Source: Candidatus Zambryskibacteria bacterium RIFOXYD1_FULL_40_13 (GTDB taxonomy: Bacteria > Patescibacteriota > Minisyncoccia > Phycocordibacterales > DATDWN01). Taken from it: a stretch of 32,011 nucleotides of DNA. Made by a program: the position numbers and the translations under genes. The notes under the pieces are model-generated. The model was not told the DNA's origin. It did not search any database and worked only from the letters and a program-made list of their open reading frames with translations. The stretch spans positions 1 to 32,011 of the forward strand of contig MHWY01000007.1 in NCBI GenBank assembly GCA_001824295.1, written 5' to 3'. Below are positions 7,016 to 12,471 of this stretch, one piece after another (the first letter of the stretch is position 1; the number at the start of each line of letters is the position of its first letter).

Positions 7016-8332
7016 GTGAGAAGTGAACGAACGTCTTCGGCCGTGGTTCTACACGGCATGTGCGATTGTCTGGGCTATCGTCGGCTTCTGGGGCCGGCAG
7101 TTTCCCAGATTAGCACAGAACAAGGTCGCCTCGACGATGCGTTCTACGCAACAATTCAGACAGCAACGCTATCTGAACTCTCTGCAGAATTCCCAGTATT
7201 GTCTGGGAACATGCGAGACGCGAAAACCTGGAAAGAGTACAGCCAGGCTCGAGCGGACCTTCGAAGGTTCGAATTCAAGTATCAGAAGGCTGTTCGGGGA
7301 GTGAAACGCTGGAAGATCAGCGGGGAAGCCTTCGATGACCTGAGGATGCTTGAGGCACGGATTTCGTCTATCAACCCAATCATCACGGGAAAGATGGATG
7401 AACTCCGAGCTGGACCAGAGCGATTCAACCCTGGGGACATCAAGGATGTTCCTGGTGGAAAAGTCGCATCGCTGGGTCCACTGTGGCCAGCATTTTACAC
7501 ATCCTGGCCGTTCGCACTCCTGGTTCTACTCGTGAGACTTCGAGCATGCGGGTTCAACCCGTGGCTCGAACTCAGCACGCCGTGGTGGCTCACCCTCGCA
7601 ACACTGGCGTGGCCCATCGGAGTATTCATGTATCCGACGGGTAACCCAGGTCGCCAGGTAATGCGAAGTCTGAGATTTGCAGCCTTCACCCTCACGACTG
7701 CACTGAGCCTGACGCCAGCGATGGCGTTCGCTCAGTCCGTCAAGAAGGACAACGGGAAGAAAAAGGACCCGCATGTCCTGATCCTGGATGTCCGGACCAG
7801 CACGCCAGTCGGCCCGGAGCCGAACCCCGATGGGTTGCTCAAGGCAACCCTGACGACGCCGTCGGGCTGGGTCTTCCAGACCACCGAGGTTGTTCGTCCC
7901 GCAACGGACTTCTGGTCCGCAACCAACCTGTTTGGCAGAAGGGTTGTGAACAAGAACGGGGTTCGGGTGGACATCCTCGGAGGGTACGCCACGAACTCGA
8001 CCGGTGCCAGAGTGGTGCCAGCCGGGATGAGCCTAAGCGTCAACCGCAAGGGATGGCTCACGGCCTTCCCCTTCATCGGCTACGAGAAACGCCTGGACAA
8101 ACCAGTCCAGGACATCTACGCCGTGAACCAGACCTTGCTGAAGGCTGGACGGTGGCGACTCGGCTTAGAGACCTATGCCAAGAAGGTCTTCCATGCACCA
8201 TACCAATGGTATGTCGGTGGGGTCCTCGGCCGAGCACTCGGCAAGGCCTCGTACCTGGAGGCCTCGGTAAACCGGAACCAGTCGGGCGCCTACACAGCAC
8301 GCATTCGGTCGAGCATCGCTCTTTCATGGTAG
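7016..8332 (+). CDS. GC-rich membrane/secreted protein with apparent -1 frameshift
   Basis: The main open frame gives up to 438 residues, but its first ~35 look out of frame. The real start is probably the GTG at 7023 in another frame. It is placed 6 nt after the Shine-Dalgarno GAGGAG (7011-7016) and encodes MNERLRPWFYTACAIVWAIVGFW, shown here only in part, a signal-anchor helix. A -1 shift between about 7095 and 7130 would join that start to the rest. After the shift come a helical region (about residues 45-150), two hydrophobic segments (about 160-210) and a third ending in AMAFAQ that looks like a signal-cleavage site. The last ~190 residues are beta-rich with many alternating aromatic and glycine residues (WFVGG-like, ending in SSIALSW). 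I do not recognise the family. Codon usage is GC-rich, unlike neighbouring genes. Confidence 0.6.
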   Translation: MRSERTSSAVVLHGMCDCLGYRRLLGPAVSQISTEQGRLDDAFYATIQTATLSELSAEFPVLSGNMRDAKTWKEYSQARADLRRFEFKYQKAVRGVKRWKISGEAFDDLRMLEARISSINPIITGKMDELRAGPERFNPGDIKDVPGGKVASLGPLWPAFYTSWPFALLVLLVRLRACGFNPWLELSTPWWLTLATLAWPIGVFMYPTGNPGRQVMRSLRFAAFTLTTALSLTPAMAFAQSVKKDNGKKKDPHVLILDVRTSTPVGPEPNPDGLLKATLTTPSGWVFQTTEVVRPATDFWSATNLFGRRVVNKNGVRVDILGGYATNSTGARVVPAGMSLSVNRKGWLTAFPFIGYEKRLDKPVQDIYAVNQTLLKAGRWRLGLETYAKKVFHAPYQWYVGGVLGRALGKASYLEASVNRNQSGAYTARIRSSIALSW

Positions 8333-8353
8333 GGACTTCAAAACCCTACCCCA

Positions 8354-8385
8354 ACGGCCCCGGAGTCATCAGACTGCGGGGCCGT
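8354..8385 (+). terminator. Terminator-like hairpin after the GC-rich gene
   Basis: A perfect 8-bp stem ACGGCCCC/GGGGCCGT with a 16-nt loop lies 21 nt after the stop codon. The following AATTCGTATAT is only a weak U-tract. Confidence 0.5.
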
Positions 8386-8446
8386 AATTCGTATATAAAA
8401 TATTCAAACAAAGAATTTCAGAAACTTCTTGTAAAAGATAATTTAG

Positions 8447-8566
8447 AAACTTTCAAATATGAGTGAAATCCGACGTGAGAAATTAAAAAAGCGAAGAGCC
8501 TTACTCGTCGTAAGGTGATGAGCATTTTTAATTTGGGAACGAGGAGTTCGCCAGATTTGAAAGTTT
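8447..8566. repeat. Large nested palindrome (element A)
   Basis: Three nested stems share one axis: an outer perfect 12-bp stem (8447-8458 with 8555-8566), a middle stem (8480-8492 with 8522-8534, 12 of 13 paired) and an inner 6-bp hairpin CCTTAC/GTAAGG (8499-8504 with 8510-8515). The internal loops are nearly symmetrical (21/20 and 6/6 nt). The structure overlaps the last codon of the second mreB and has no coding content. It is too large and elaborate for a simple terminator and resembles a folded mobile-element end or structured RNA. Confidence 0.65.
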
Positions 8567-9578
8567 AGCGCTTTGAGATAATCAACTTTTTATAGGTATC
8601 AAGATGCTCGAGCGCAATTCCCGTCCCCTTGACCACACAATAGAATGCATCTTTTGCCAGCACGGCCTTCACACCTGTGCGTCTGAAAACAAGCTCTGGC
8701 ATGTTGCGGAGTTGGGATGAACCACCGGTCATAATAATCCCTTGGTCAATAATGTCCGCAGAAAGTTCTGGTGGAGTTTCTTGCAAAACCTCTTTGATGG
8801 CTTTTATCATTTCTCGCAAATCTTTACTGATAGCTTTTACAACTTCGTTTGTTTTAATCTCTACACTTCGAGGAAGTCCGGAAACAAAGTCGCGACCCTT
8901 AATGGTCATAGAGAGTTCCTCATCCAGAGGAATGGCGGAGCCAATATTTATTTTTATATCTTCTGCCGTTTTGTCCCCTATCCCGAGGTTGAAAGTCTTT
9001 TTTATATAATCGGTAATAGCATAATCAATTTTATTTCCCGCACACTTGACCGAAGTTGAAGCCACAATACCACCAAGAGAAATAACCGCCACATCTGTTG
9101 TGCCACCACCAATATCAACTATCATGTGCCCAAGTGCCTCGTGTATAGGAATGCCCGCGCCAATAGCAGCAAGAATCGGCTCCTTAACCACATATGCGTT
9201 TTTTGCACCCGCGCGAATAGCAGCCTCTATAACTGCTCTTCTCTCTGTAGAAGTCACTCCCGCTGGAACAGAAACCAAAACTTCTGGTTTAACAAAATTC
9301 CATTTTCCAAGTGCTTTGTCTATATAGTAGCGGAGCATTGCCTCTGTCACCCTATAGTCTGCTATGACACCATCCTTCATCGGCCTATAGGCCACGATGT
9401 TTTCTGGCGTGCGACCAATCATTTCCTTGGCCTCAAGTCCGATGGCCAAAATACGGTTATCTTCTTCCGATACGGCAACAACCGAAGGTTCATTTAGAAC
9501 CACTCCGCGACCCGGAACAAAGACCAGAGTGTTGGCGGTTCCCAAGTCTATCCCCAGTTTTTTTGAGAAAATGCCCAT
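8565..9578 (-). CDS. mreB: MreB-like actin homologue (copy 2)
   Basis: 337 residues. The actin-like signatures are intact: DLGTANT (11-17), KEPILAAIG (132-140) and DIGGGTTD (155-162), with GGSSQLRNMPEL near the C-terminus as the adenosine-binding segment. It is clearly paralogous to the MreB at 1141-2202 but diverged throughout, and has no mreC beside it. I chose the ATG at 9578 because the protein then begins right before the fold and a TATTAT box lies 7 nt upstream. The longer frame, to 9635, would run through the divergent promoter. It may act in envelope or division organisation together with the neighbouring PEGA protein, but that is a guess from position. Confidence 0.93.
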   Translation of the reverse strand: MGIFSKKLGIDLGTANTLVFVPGRGVVLNEPSVVAVSEEDNRILAIGLEAKEMIGRTPENIVAYRPMKDGVIADYRVTEAMLRYYIDKALGKWNFVKPEVLVSVPAGVTSTERRAVIEAAIRAGAKNAYVVKEPILAAIGAGIPIHEALGHMIVDIGGGTTDVAVISLGGIVASTSVKCAGNKIDYAITDYIKKTFNLGIGDKTAEDIKINIGSAIPLDEELSMTIKGRDFVSGLPRSVEIKTNEVVKAISKDLREMIKAIKEVLQETPPELSADIIDQGIIMTGGSSQLRNMPELVFRRTGVKAVLAKDAFYCVVKGTGIALEHLDTYKKLIISKR

Positions 9579-9597
9579 GTGGTCTATAATACCCGAT
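9562..9597. promoter_or_regulatory. Overlapping divergent promoters of mreB2 and the PEGA gene
   Basis: The start codons of the divergent genes are only 19 nt apart. Plus strand: TTGAGA, 16 nt, TATAAT (9585-9590), 7 nt before the ATG at 9598. Minus strand: TTTACT, 17 nt, TATTAT (9591-9586), 7 nt before the ATG at 9578. The two -10 boxes overlap almost completely, so RNA polymerase can serve only one gene at a time, and both mRNAs should be leaderless. Confidence 0.65.
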
Positions 9598-10362
9598 ATG
9601 GATGACAAAGTAAAAACCCACCTAAAGAAGTACAAACCCGAATATATAATTCTGGTTCTCGCTATTGTTGCACTCCTTATTGGATTTATTGGTTACAAAA
9701 AAGGATACAGATTCACTGAGAATTTTATGATTGGAAAAGCTGGAAAACTTTCCCTCAATGTCGCCTTGCCACTTGCAAATATTTTTATTGACGAAGGAGA
9801 AAAAATAGTAACGACAAAGGATAATGAGCTCCTAGAAATTTCACTATCACCGAGAAAACACACCGTCATAATTTCCCGCGAAGGATACTTTCCATGGAAA
9901 AAAGATTTTGTTATGCAGAGTGAGGGCAAGGTGGATTTGTCCCCTGTCTTCGTTTCAAGCAATCCATCTGGTATGGTCATAACAAACAAAGACCCTGAGT
10001 TTTGGAAAATCAGAAACAAAATCATCGTTGACCCTGTTCCGACAAAAGAGTCCCCTAGGATTTCCAAAGATGGTAAAGCCAAATTATGGTTGGACGACAA
10101 TGCTGTGATGGTAGAGATTGCTAGTACAACCAAAACAGTTATACAACCAGACCCCGCCATTCGAAATTTGTATTTTTACAAAGATAGAACAGACGTCATT
10201 ATTTTTTCCATTAACAATGCTATCTACGCAATAGAGGTAGAGAAGGATGGCACACAAAACTTTCTTCCAATATACAAAGGTGCTTCTCCCAGCTTCATAG
10301 AAGGTGCTCTAGATTATATTTATGTTCTTGATGGTGAGATTCTAATGCAGGTGTATATATAG
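9598..10362 (+). CDS. Membrane-anchored PEGA-domain protein
   Basis: 254 residues. The N-terminus is charged, followed by one transmembrane helix (about residues 19-38, IILVLAIVALLIGFIGY), so the rest should face outward. Residues about 50-125 match the PEGA pattern: ANIFIDEGEK, then a beta hairpin, SPRKHTVIISREGYFPWKKD, and FVSSNPSGMV. Such domains are common in surface proteins and are thought to mediate envelope interactions. The remaining half is beta-rich, with strand-like repeats (RNLYFYKDRTDVIIFSIN and similar) suggesting a small propeller-type fold. I chose the ATG at 9598 because the longer frame overlaps mreB2 and a TATAAT box lies 7 nt before it. Confidence 0.75.
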   Translation: MDDKVKTHLKKYKPEYIILVLAIVALLIGFIGYKKGYRFTENFMIGKAGKLSLNVALPLANIFIDEGEKIVTTKDNELLEISLSPRKHTVIISREGYFPWKKDFVMQSEGKVDLSPVFVSSNPSGMVITNKDPEFWKIRNKIIVDPVPTKESPRISKDGKAKLWLDDNAVMVEIASTTKTVIQPDPAIRNLYFYKDRTDVIIFSINNAIYAIEVEKDGTQNFLPIYKGASPSFIEGALDYIYVLDGEILMQVYI

Positions 10363-10417
10363 GAATCTCGTTACTATTTTTTGAGAACATGTGCTTATTT
10401 AAAAAAATCTCTTTTTC

Positions 10418-10510
10418 GTAATATCTCTCAAAGAGACACGCATAAATTCTTGCTAGAATTTTGCTTGAGTTCGCGCCGTCGCGCTTACTAGTCTCTTTTC
10501 AAGATATTAC
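10418..10510. repeat. Large multi-stem palindrome (element B)
   Basis: Outer arms of 20 nt (10418-10437 and 10491-10510) pair as a 9-bp stem, a symmetrical 4x4 internal loop and a 7-bp stem. Inside sit two hairpins, AAATTCT/AGAATTT (10444-10461) and GCGC/GCGC with loop CGTC (10473-10484), making a three-way junction. It lies between the PEGA gene and the promoter of the next GC-rich gene. The overall plan resembles element A at 8447-8566. Confidence 0.6.
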
Positions 10511-10539
10511 TCGACGATATTTTTTAGTCTGAAAACAGC

Positions 10540-10568
10540 TTGACATTTACACCCAACAGTGATATAAT
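10540..10568 (+). promoter_or_regulatory. Consensus promoter of the secreted-protein gene
   Basis: TTGACA (10540-10545), a 17-nt spacer and TATAAT (10563-10568). Leader length is about 35 nt. Confidence 0.85.
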
Positions 10569-10609
10569 ACATACAGAACGCTTATGTTCTCCACATACTG
10601 GAGCACCGC

Positions 10610-11170
10610 ATGAACCGCTTCCTCGTTACGATCGCTTTTCTCCTCACGTTCGCGTCAGACAACGTCATGGCCCAGACCACCGGGTTCGCTGAGTGGCAGT
10701 TGCGAGCCGTCTCAAGCGAGAAGTCCGTCACCACGATGGACGTCCAGCTGGTCAAGCCACTCGGGAACGGGTGGACACTTGAGAGTTGGAGTCTCAAGAC
10801 TGACGGTTGGGCCGAAACCCAGCTGGGGGTCGGCAAGAAACTCGCACCGTGGGTGTCAGTCTCTGCTTCGATCGGAATCGAGCAGTCGGACAACCTGTGG
10901 CGAACTGGCTACTCGCTGTGGATGGAGAAAGGGAAAAACACCATCCTCGTCCTCTACGAGTATGGCGACAGCGGGGCGTGGCACAAGATCGTTGCCGCCC
11001 ACGAGGTGAGTCCCAAGATCCGTGTCGGGGTCATGTCCCTGGCAGGCCTAGGAACAGGACCGTACGCGGAGAGAAAGTTCGGCCCAGTGAAAATCTGGGT
11101 CACAACCCCGGTCGTGGGAATGGACAAGCGTGAGCCCAAGGTCCAGTGCGGACTACCGGCCAGCTTCTGA
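10610..11170 (+). CDS. GC-rich secreted beta-rich protein
   Basis: 186 residues with a clear N-terminal signal peptide (MNRFLVTIAFLLTFASDNVMA, broken here as basic start, hydrophobic core, A-x-A-type end near residue 21). The mature part is almost all alternating beta-strand pattern with many tryptophans and glycines (GWTLESWSLKTDGWAETQLGVGKK, cited only in part). This is reminiscent of small outer-membrane-barrel or porin-like proteins, although this bacterial group is generally thought to lack an outer membrane. I do not recognise a named family. The start is supported by GGAG placed 6 nt upstream and by the consensus promoter. The C-terminal half of the protein at 7016-8332 has a similar strand pattern, so distant relation is possible. 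GC-rich codons set it apart from the PEGA gene before it. Confidence 0.75.
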   Translation: MNRFLVTIAFLLTFASDNVMAQTTGFAEWQLRAVSSEKSVTTMDVQLVKPLGNGWTLESWSLKTDGWAETQLGVGKKLAPWVSVSASIGIEQSDNLWRTGYSLWMEKGKNTILVLYEYGDSGAWHKIVAAHEVSPKIRVGVMSLAGLGTGPYAERKFGPVKIWVTTPVVGMDKREPKVQCGLPASF

Positions 11171-11210
11171 TTCCCGGCCCCACCAACGACACACAGGAAA
11201 GGAGCACACA

Positions 11211-11243
11211 TGCACAAAAGAGTTTATCGTTCTGTAGACTGAA
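11211..11243 (+). CDS. Ten-codon ORF with strong Shine-Dalgarno sequence
   Basis: MHKRVYRSVD, ten residues and TGA. It is preceded by AGGAAAGGAG with 5 nt to the ATG, among the best ribosome-binding sites in the window, and followed at once by a terminator (11251-11283). It lies 40 nt after the secreted-protein gene and would be its last cistron. A small basic peptide or a remnant of a deleted gene are both possible. Confidence 0.35.
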
Positions 11244-11250
11244 CGGTCGC

Positions 11251-11283
11251 GCACCCTAGCCAGTAATGGTTGAGGGTGCTTTC
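11251..11283 (+). terminator. Rho-independent terminator
   Basis: Stem GCACCCT (11251-11257) with AGGGTGC (11273-11279), then TTTCGTTT. It closes the 10610-11243 transcription unit. Confidence 0.75.
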
Positions 11284-11329
11284 GTTTGCAAAAAACGTCC
11301 TATAATGTAGTATGTTTTTGGGAGGAGTC

Positions 11330-11530
11330 ATGGCAGCACCGAAGTATCTGGCGACAAGAGAACAGGCGTTGGTTACAAATGAATACCCCACTGCTTTTGC
11401 TCATCGTTGCAAGGGGCAGAGGATTGTTCATATCTTTGTTGGTCTGAACGGCCAACAGAGAATTCTCGGCCGTGCGTACAATGTTCATGATGCCTGGAAA
11501 AGCGCGGCATCAAACATCGGCCTCATCTAA
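11330..11530 (+). CDS. Small orphan protein, paralogue 1 of 3
   Basis: 66 residues. I chose the ATG at 11330 because GGAGG lies 4 nt upstream; the ATG at 11312 would coincide with the expected transcription start after TATAAT (11301-11306). The ending HDAWKSAASNIGLI matches the ends of the two following proteins (AWKSAANRL and AWRSAARRL). The N-terminal part also follows their pattern: a V..-Y/E-P-x-A stretch, a basic strand region, then L-G and the AW-SAA helix. The fold would be a short beta sheet capped by a C-terminal helix. No known family is recognised. It is an independent transcription unit with its own promoter and hairpins downstream. Confidence 0.6.
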   Translation: MAAPKYLATREQALVTNEYPTAFAHRCKGQRIVHIFVGLNGQQRILGRAYNVHDAWKSAASNIGLI

Positions 11531-11646
11531 CCCCACCCTCGGTGGTTAGCCAACATTACATGTTCGGTACACCTTGTCAGCTTTTTCATTCGCTTTGCTC
11601 TGAAAAATCAAGGCAAGGTCTTGCGAAGCCATAACATGGCTTCTCA

Positions 11647-11675
11647 CCCACCGCAGACAACCTCCGGTGGGTTTT
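11647..11675 (+). terminator. Terminator hairpin with GGTGGGTTTTCTGT tail
   Basis: Stem CCCACCG (11647-11653) with CGGTGGG (11665-11671), then TTTTCTGT. The same tail sequence recurs in the terminator at 12227-12257. A shorter CCACC/GGTGG hairpin lies at 11533-11546, directly after the stop codon. Confidence 0.7.
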
Positions 11676-11735
11676 CTGTACTAGATTGACGAGCCACCAT
11701 TTTTACTATATTTTATGAGCAGAGGAGGTCAGTCT

Positions 11736-11984
11736 ATGCAGACGACCGAATGCAGTATCACTTACCAGAAGATCGTTCTACGAGTCTACCCAAACGCTAT
11801 TGCCCACAGAAACCCGGGTGGTGGACCATGGCGCATCCACTATCGCGTACCCATTCGCCACATTTGTCCCCACTGCGAAAGCTGTGTGGACGGAAGTGAG
11901 CTCAGTCTCAATGTGCTCGGTTCCGGACCAAATGAGCGCTCGGCCTGGAAGTCGGCAGCAAACCGACTTCTGAAGGGAGAATGA
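11736..11984 (+). CDS. Small orphan protein, paralogue 2 of 3, with zinc-type cysteines
   Basis: 82 residues from the ATG at 11736, which has the ribosome-binding site AGGAGGT 6 nt upstream; an upstream in-frame ATG at 11715 lies before that site. Homologous in layout to its neighbours: VYPNAIAHR, a strand region WRIHYRV, then LNVLGSGPNERSAWKSAANRLL. It has an extra insertion with C-P-H-C-E-S-C, a possible metal-binding knuckle absent from the other two. A promoter TTGACG, 17 nt, TATTTT is seen at 11686-11714. It ends 1 nt before the next start codon, so the two genes are one operon. Confidence 0.6.
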   Translation: MQTTECSITYQKIVLRVYPNAIAHRNPGGGPWRIHYRVPIRHICPHCESCVDGSELSLNVLGSGPNERSAWKSAANRLLKGE

Positions 11985-11985
11985 C

Positions 11986-12177
11986 GTGGCAAAGAAAACT
12001 GAGTTAACCCCAGAAGACCTTGTGTTGGGGGTTGAACCGGACGCCGTCGTCTATGACGACGGATGGAAGGTATACATCCAGGTCAAGAGAGCAACCCGCA
12101 TGCAAACACTCGGAAAAGGCAGTTCTGCCGAGTACGCGTGGCGGTCAGCTGCACGACGTCTTCGTCTCTGGAAGTAG
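11986..12177 (+). CDS. Small orphan protein, paralogue 3 of 3
   Basis: 63 residues starting with GTG, with AAGGGAGA about 5 nt upstream overlapping the end of the previous gene. The pattern LGVEPDAVVYDDGWKVYIQV then TLGKGSSAEYAWRSAARRLRLW, here in parts, parallels paralogues 1 and 2. Function unknown. The tandem set looks like local duplication followed by divergence. Confidence 0.6.
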   Translation: MAKKTELTPEDLVLGVEPDAVVYDDGWKVYIQVKRATRMQTLGKGSSAEYAWRSAARRLRLWK

Positions 12178-12206
12178 CCCAGAGCCGAAGCACGAGCCCA
12201 CCCAGT

Positions 12207-12257
12207 CCCACCTTCGGTGGGTACTCACCCACTGACAGAAACTCATCGGTGGGTTTT
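12207..12257 (+). terminator. Double terminator hairpin
   Basis: CCCACC/GGTGGG (12207-12221) is followed by ACCCAC (12227-12232) paired with GTGGGT (12249-12254) and a TTTTCTGT tail. Confidence 0.7.
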
Positions 12258-12261
12258 CTGT

Positions 12262-12355
12262 TATAATTCAAGCATGCCCCGTAGTAGAACTTGGTATAGC
12301 ACGGGGTCCGTGCAAAGAATTAATACCAAGTTCACTACGAGACTATCCGGTAGTG
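12262..12355 (+). promoter_or_regulatory. Structured leader with mutually exclusive hairpins (element C)
   Basis: TATAAT at 12262-12267 predicts RNA starting near 12274. The RNA can form a long stem (12280-12297 with 12323-12339, one bulged base) enclosing GCACGG/CCGTGC (12299-12313). Competing stems are CCCCGT/ACGGGG (12277-12282 with 12301-12306) and CACTAC/GTAGTG (12333-12338 with 12350-12355). These cannot all form together. This would fit a switch upstream of priA, or a folded DNA element like A and B. Confidence 0.45.
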
Positions 12356-12380
12356 CAAAATGACATAGAATAAATTCAAT

Positions 12381-12467
12381 ATGAACAAAAACTCACACTG
12401 GTCGGCATTAATAATAGTTAATATTGGAATGACTCACCGTTCGAAGAACGATGTCATTTTCTACTAA
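12381..12467 (+). CDS. Possible 28-residue leader peptide upstream of priA
   Basis: The ATG at 12381 opens 28 codons ending in TAA 4 nt before the preferred priA start at 12472, and overlaps the alternative priA start at 12451. The peptide is mixed polar and hydrophobic (MNKNSHWSALIIVNIGM and a short tail). There is no Shine-Dalgarno sequence. Its position, between the switch-like leader and priA, is the only argument for it. Confidence 0.25.
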   Translation: MNKNSHWSALIIVNIGMTHRSKNDVIFY

Positions 12468-12471
12468 CCGG

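Noticed and set aside
7012-7059. Long N-terminal extension of the delta-prime protein up to 7059
   Set aside because: It would overlap the 5' end and promoter of the divergent GC-rich gene and adds a sequence unlike clamp-loader proteins. TATACT sits 6 nt before the ATG at 6864.
7350-8466. Several antisense and offset open frames in the GC-rich gene
   Set aside because: GC-rich sequence gives long spurious frames. None has a Shine-Dalgarno sequence or natural-looking composition compared with the main frame.
9397-9597. Upstream extension of the PEGA protein into the mreB2 coding region
   Set aside because: The extension is antisense to the conserved mreB2 N-terminus. A promoter box immediately precedes the ATG at 9598.
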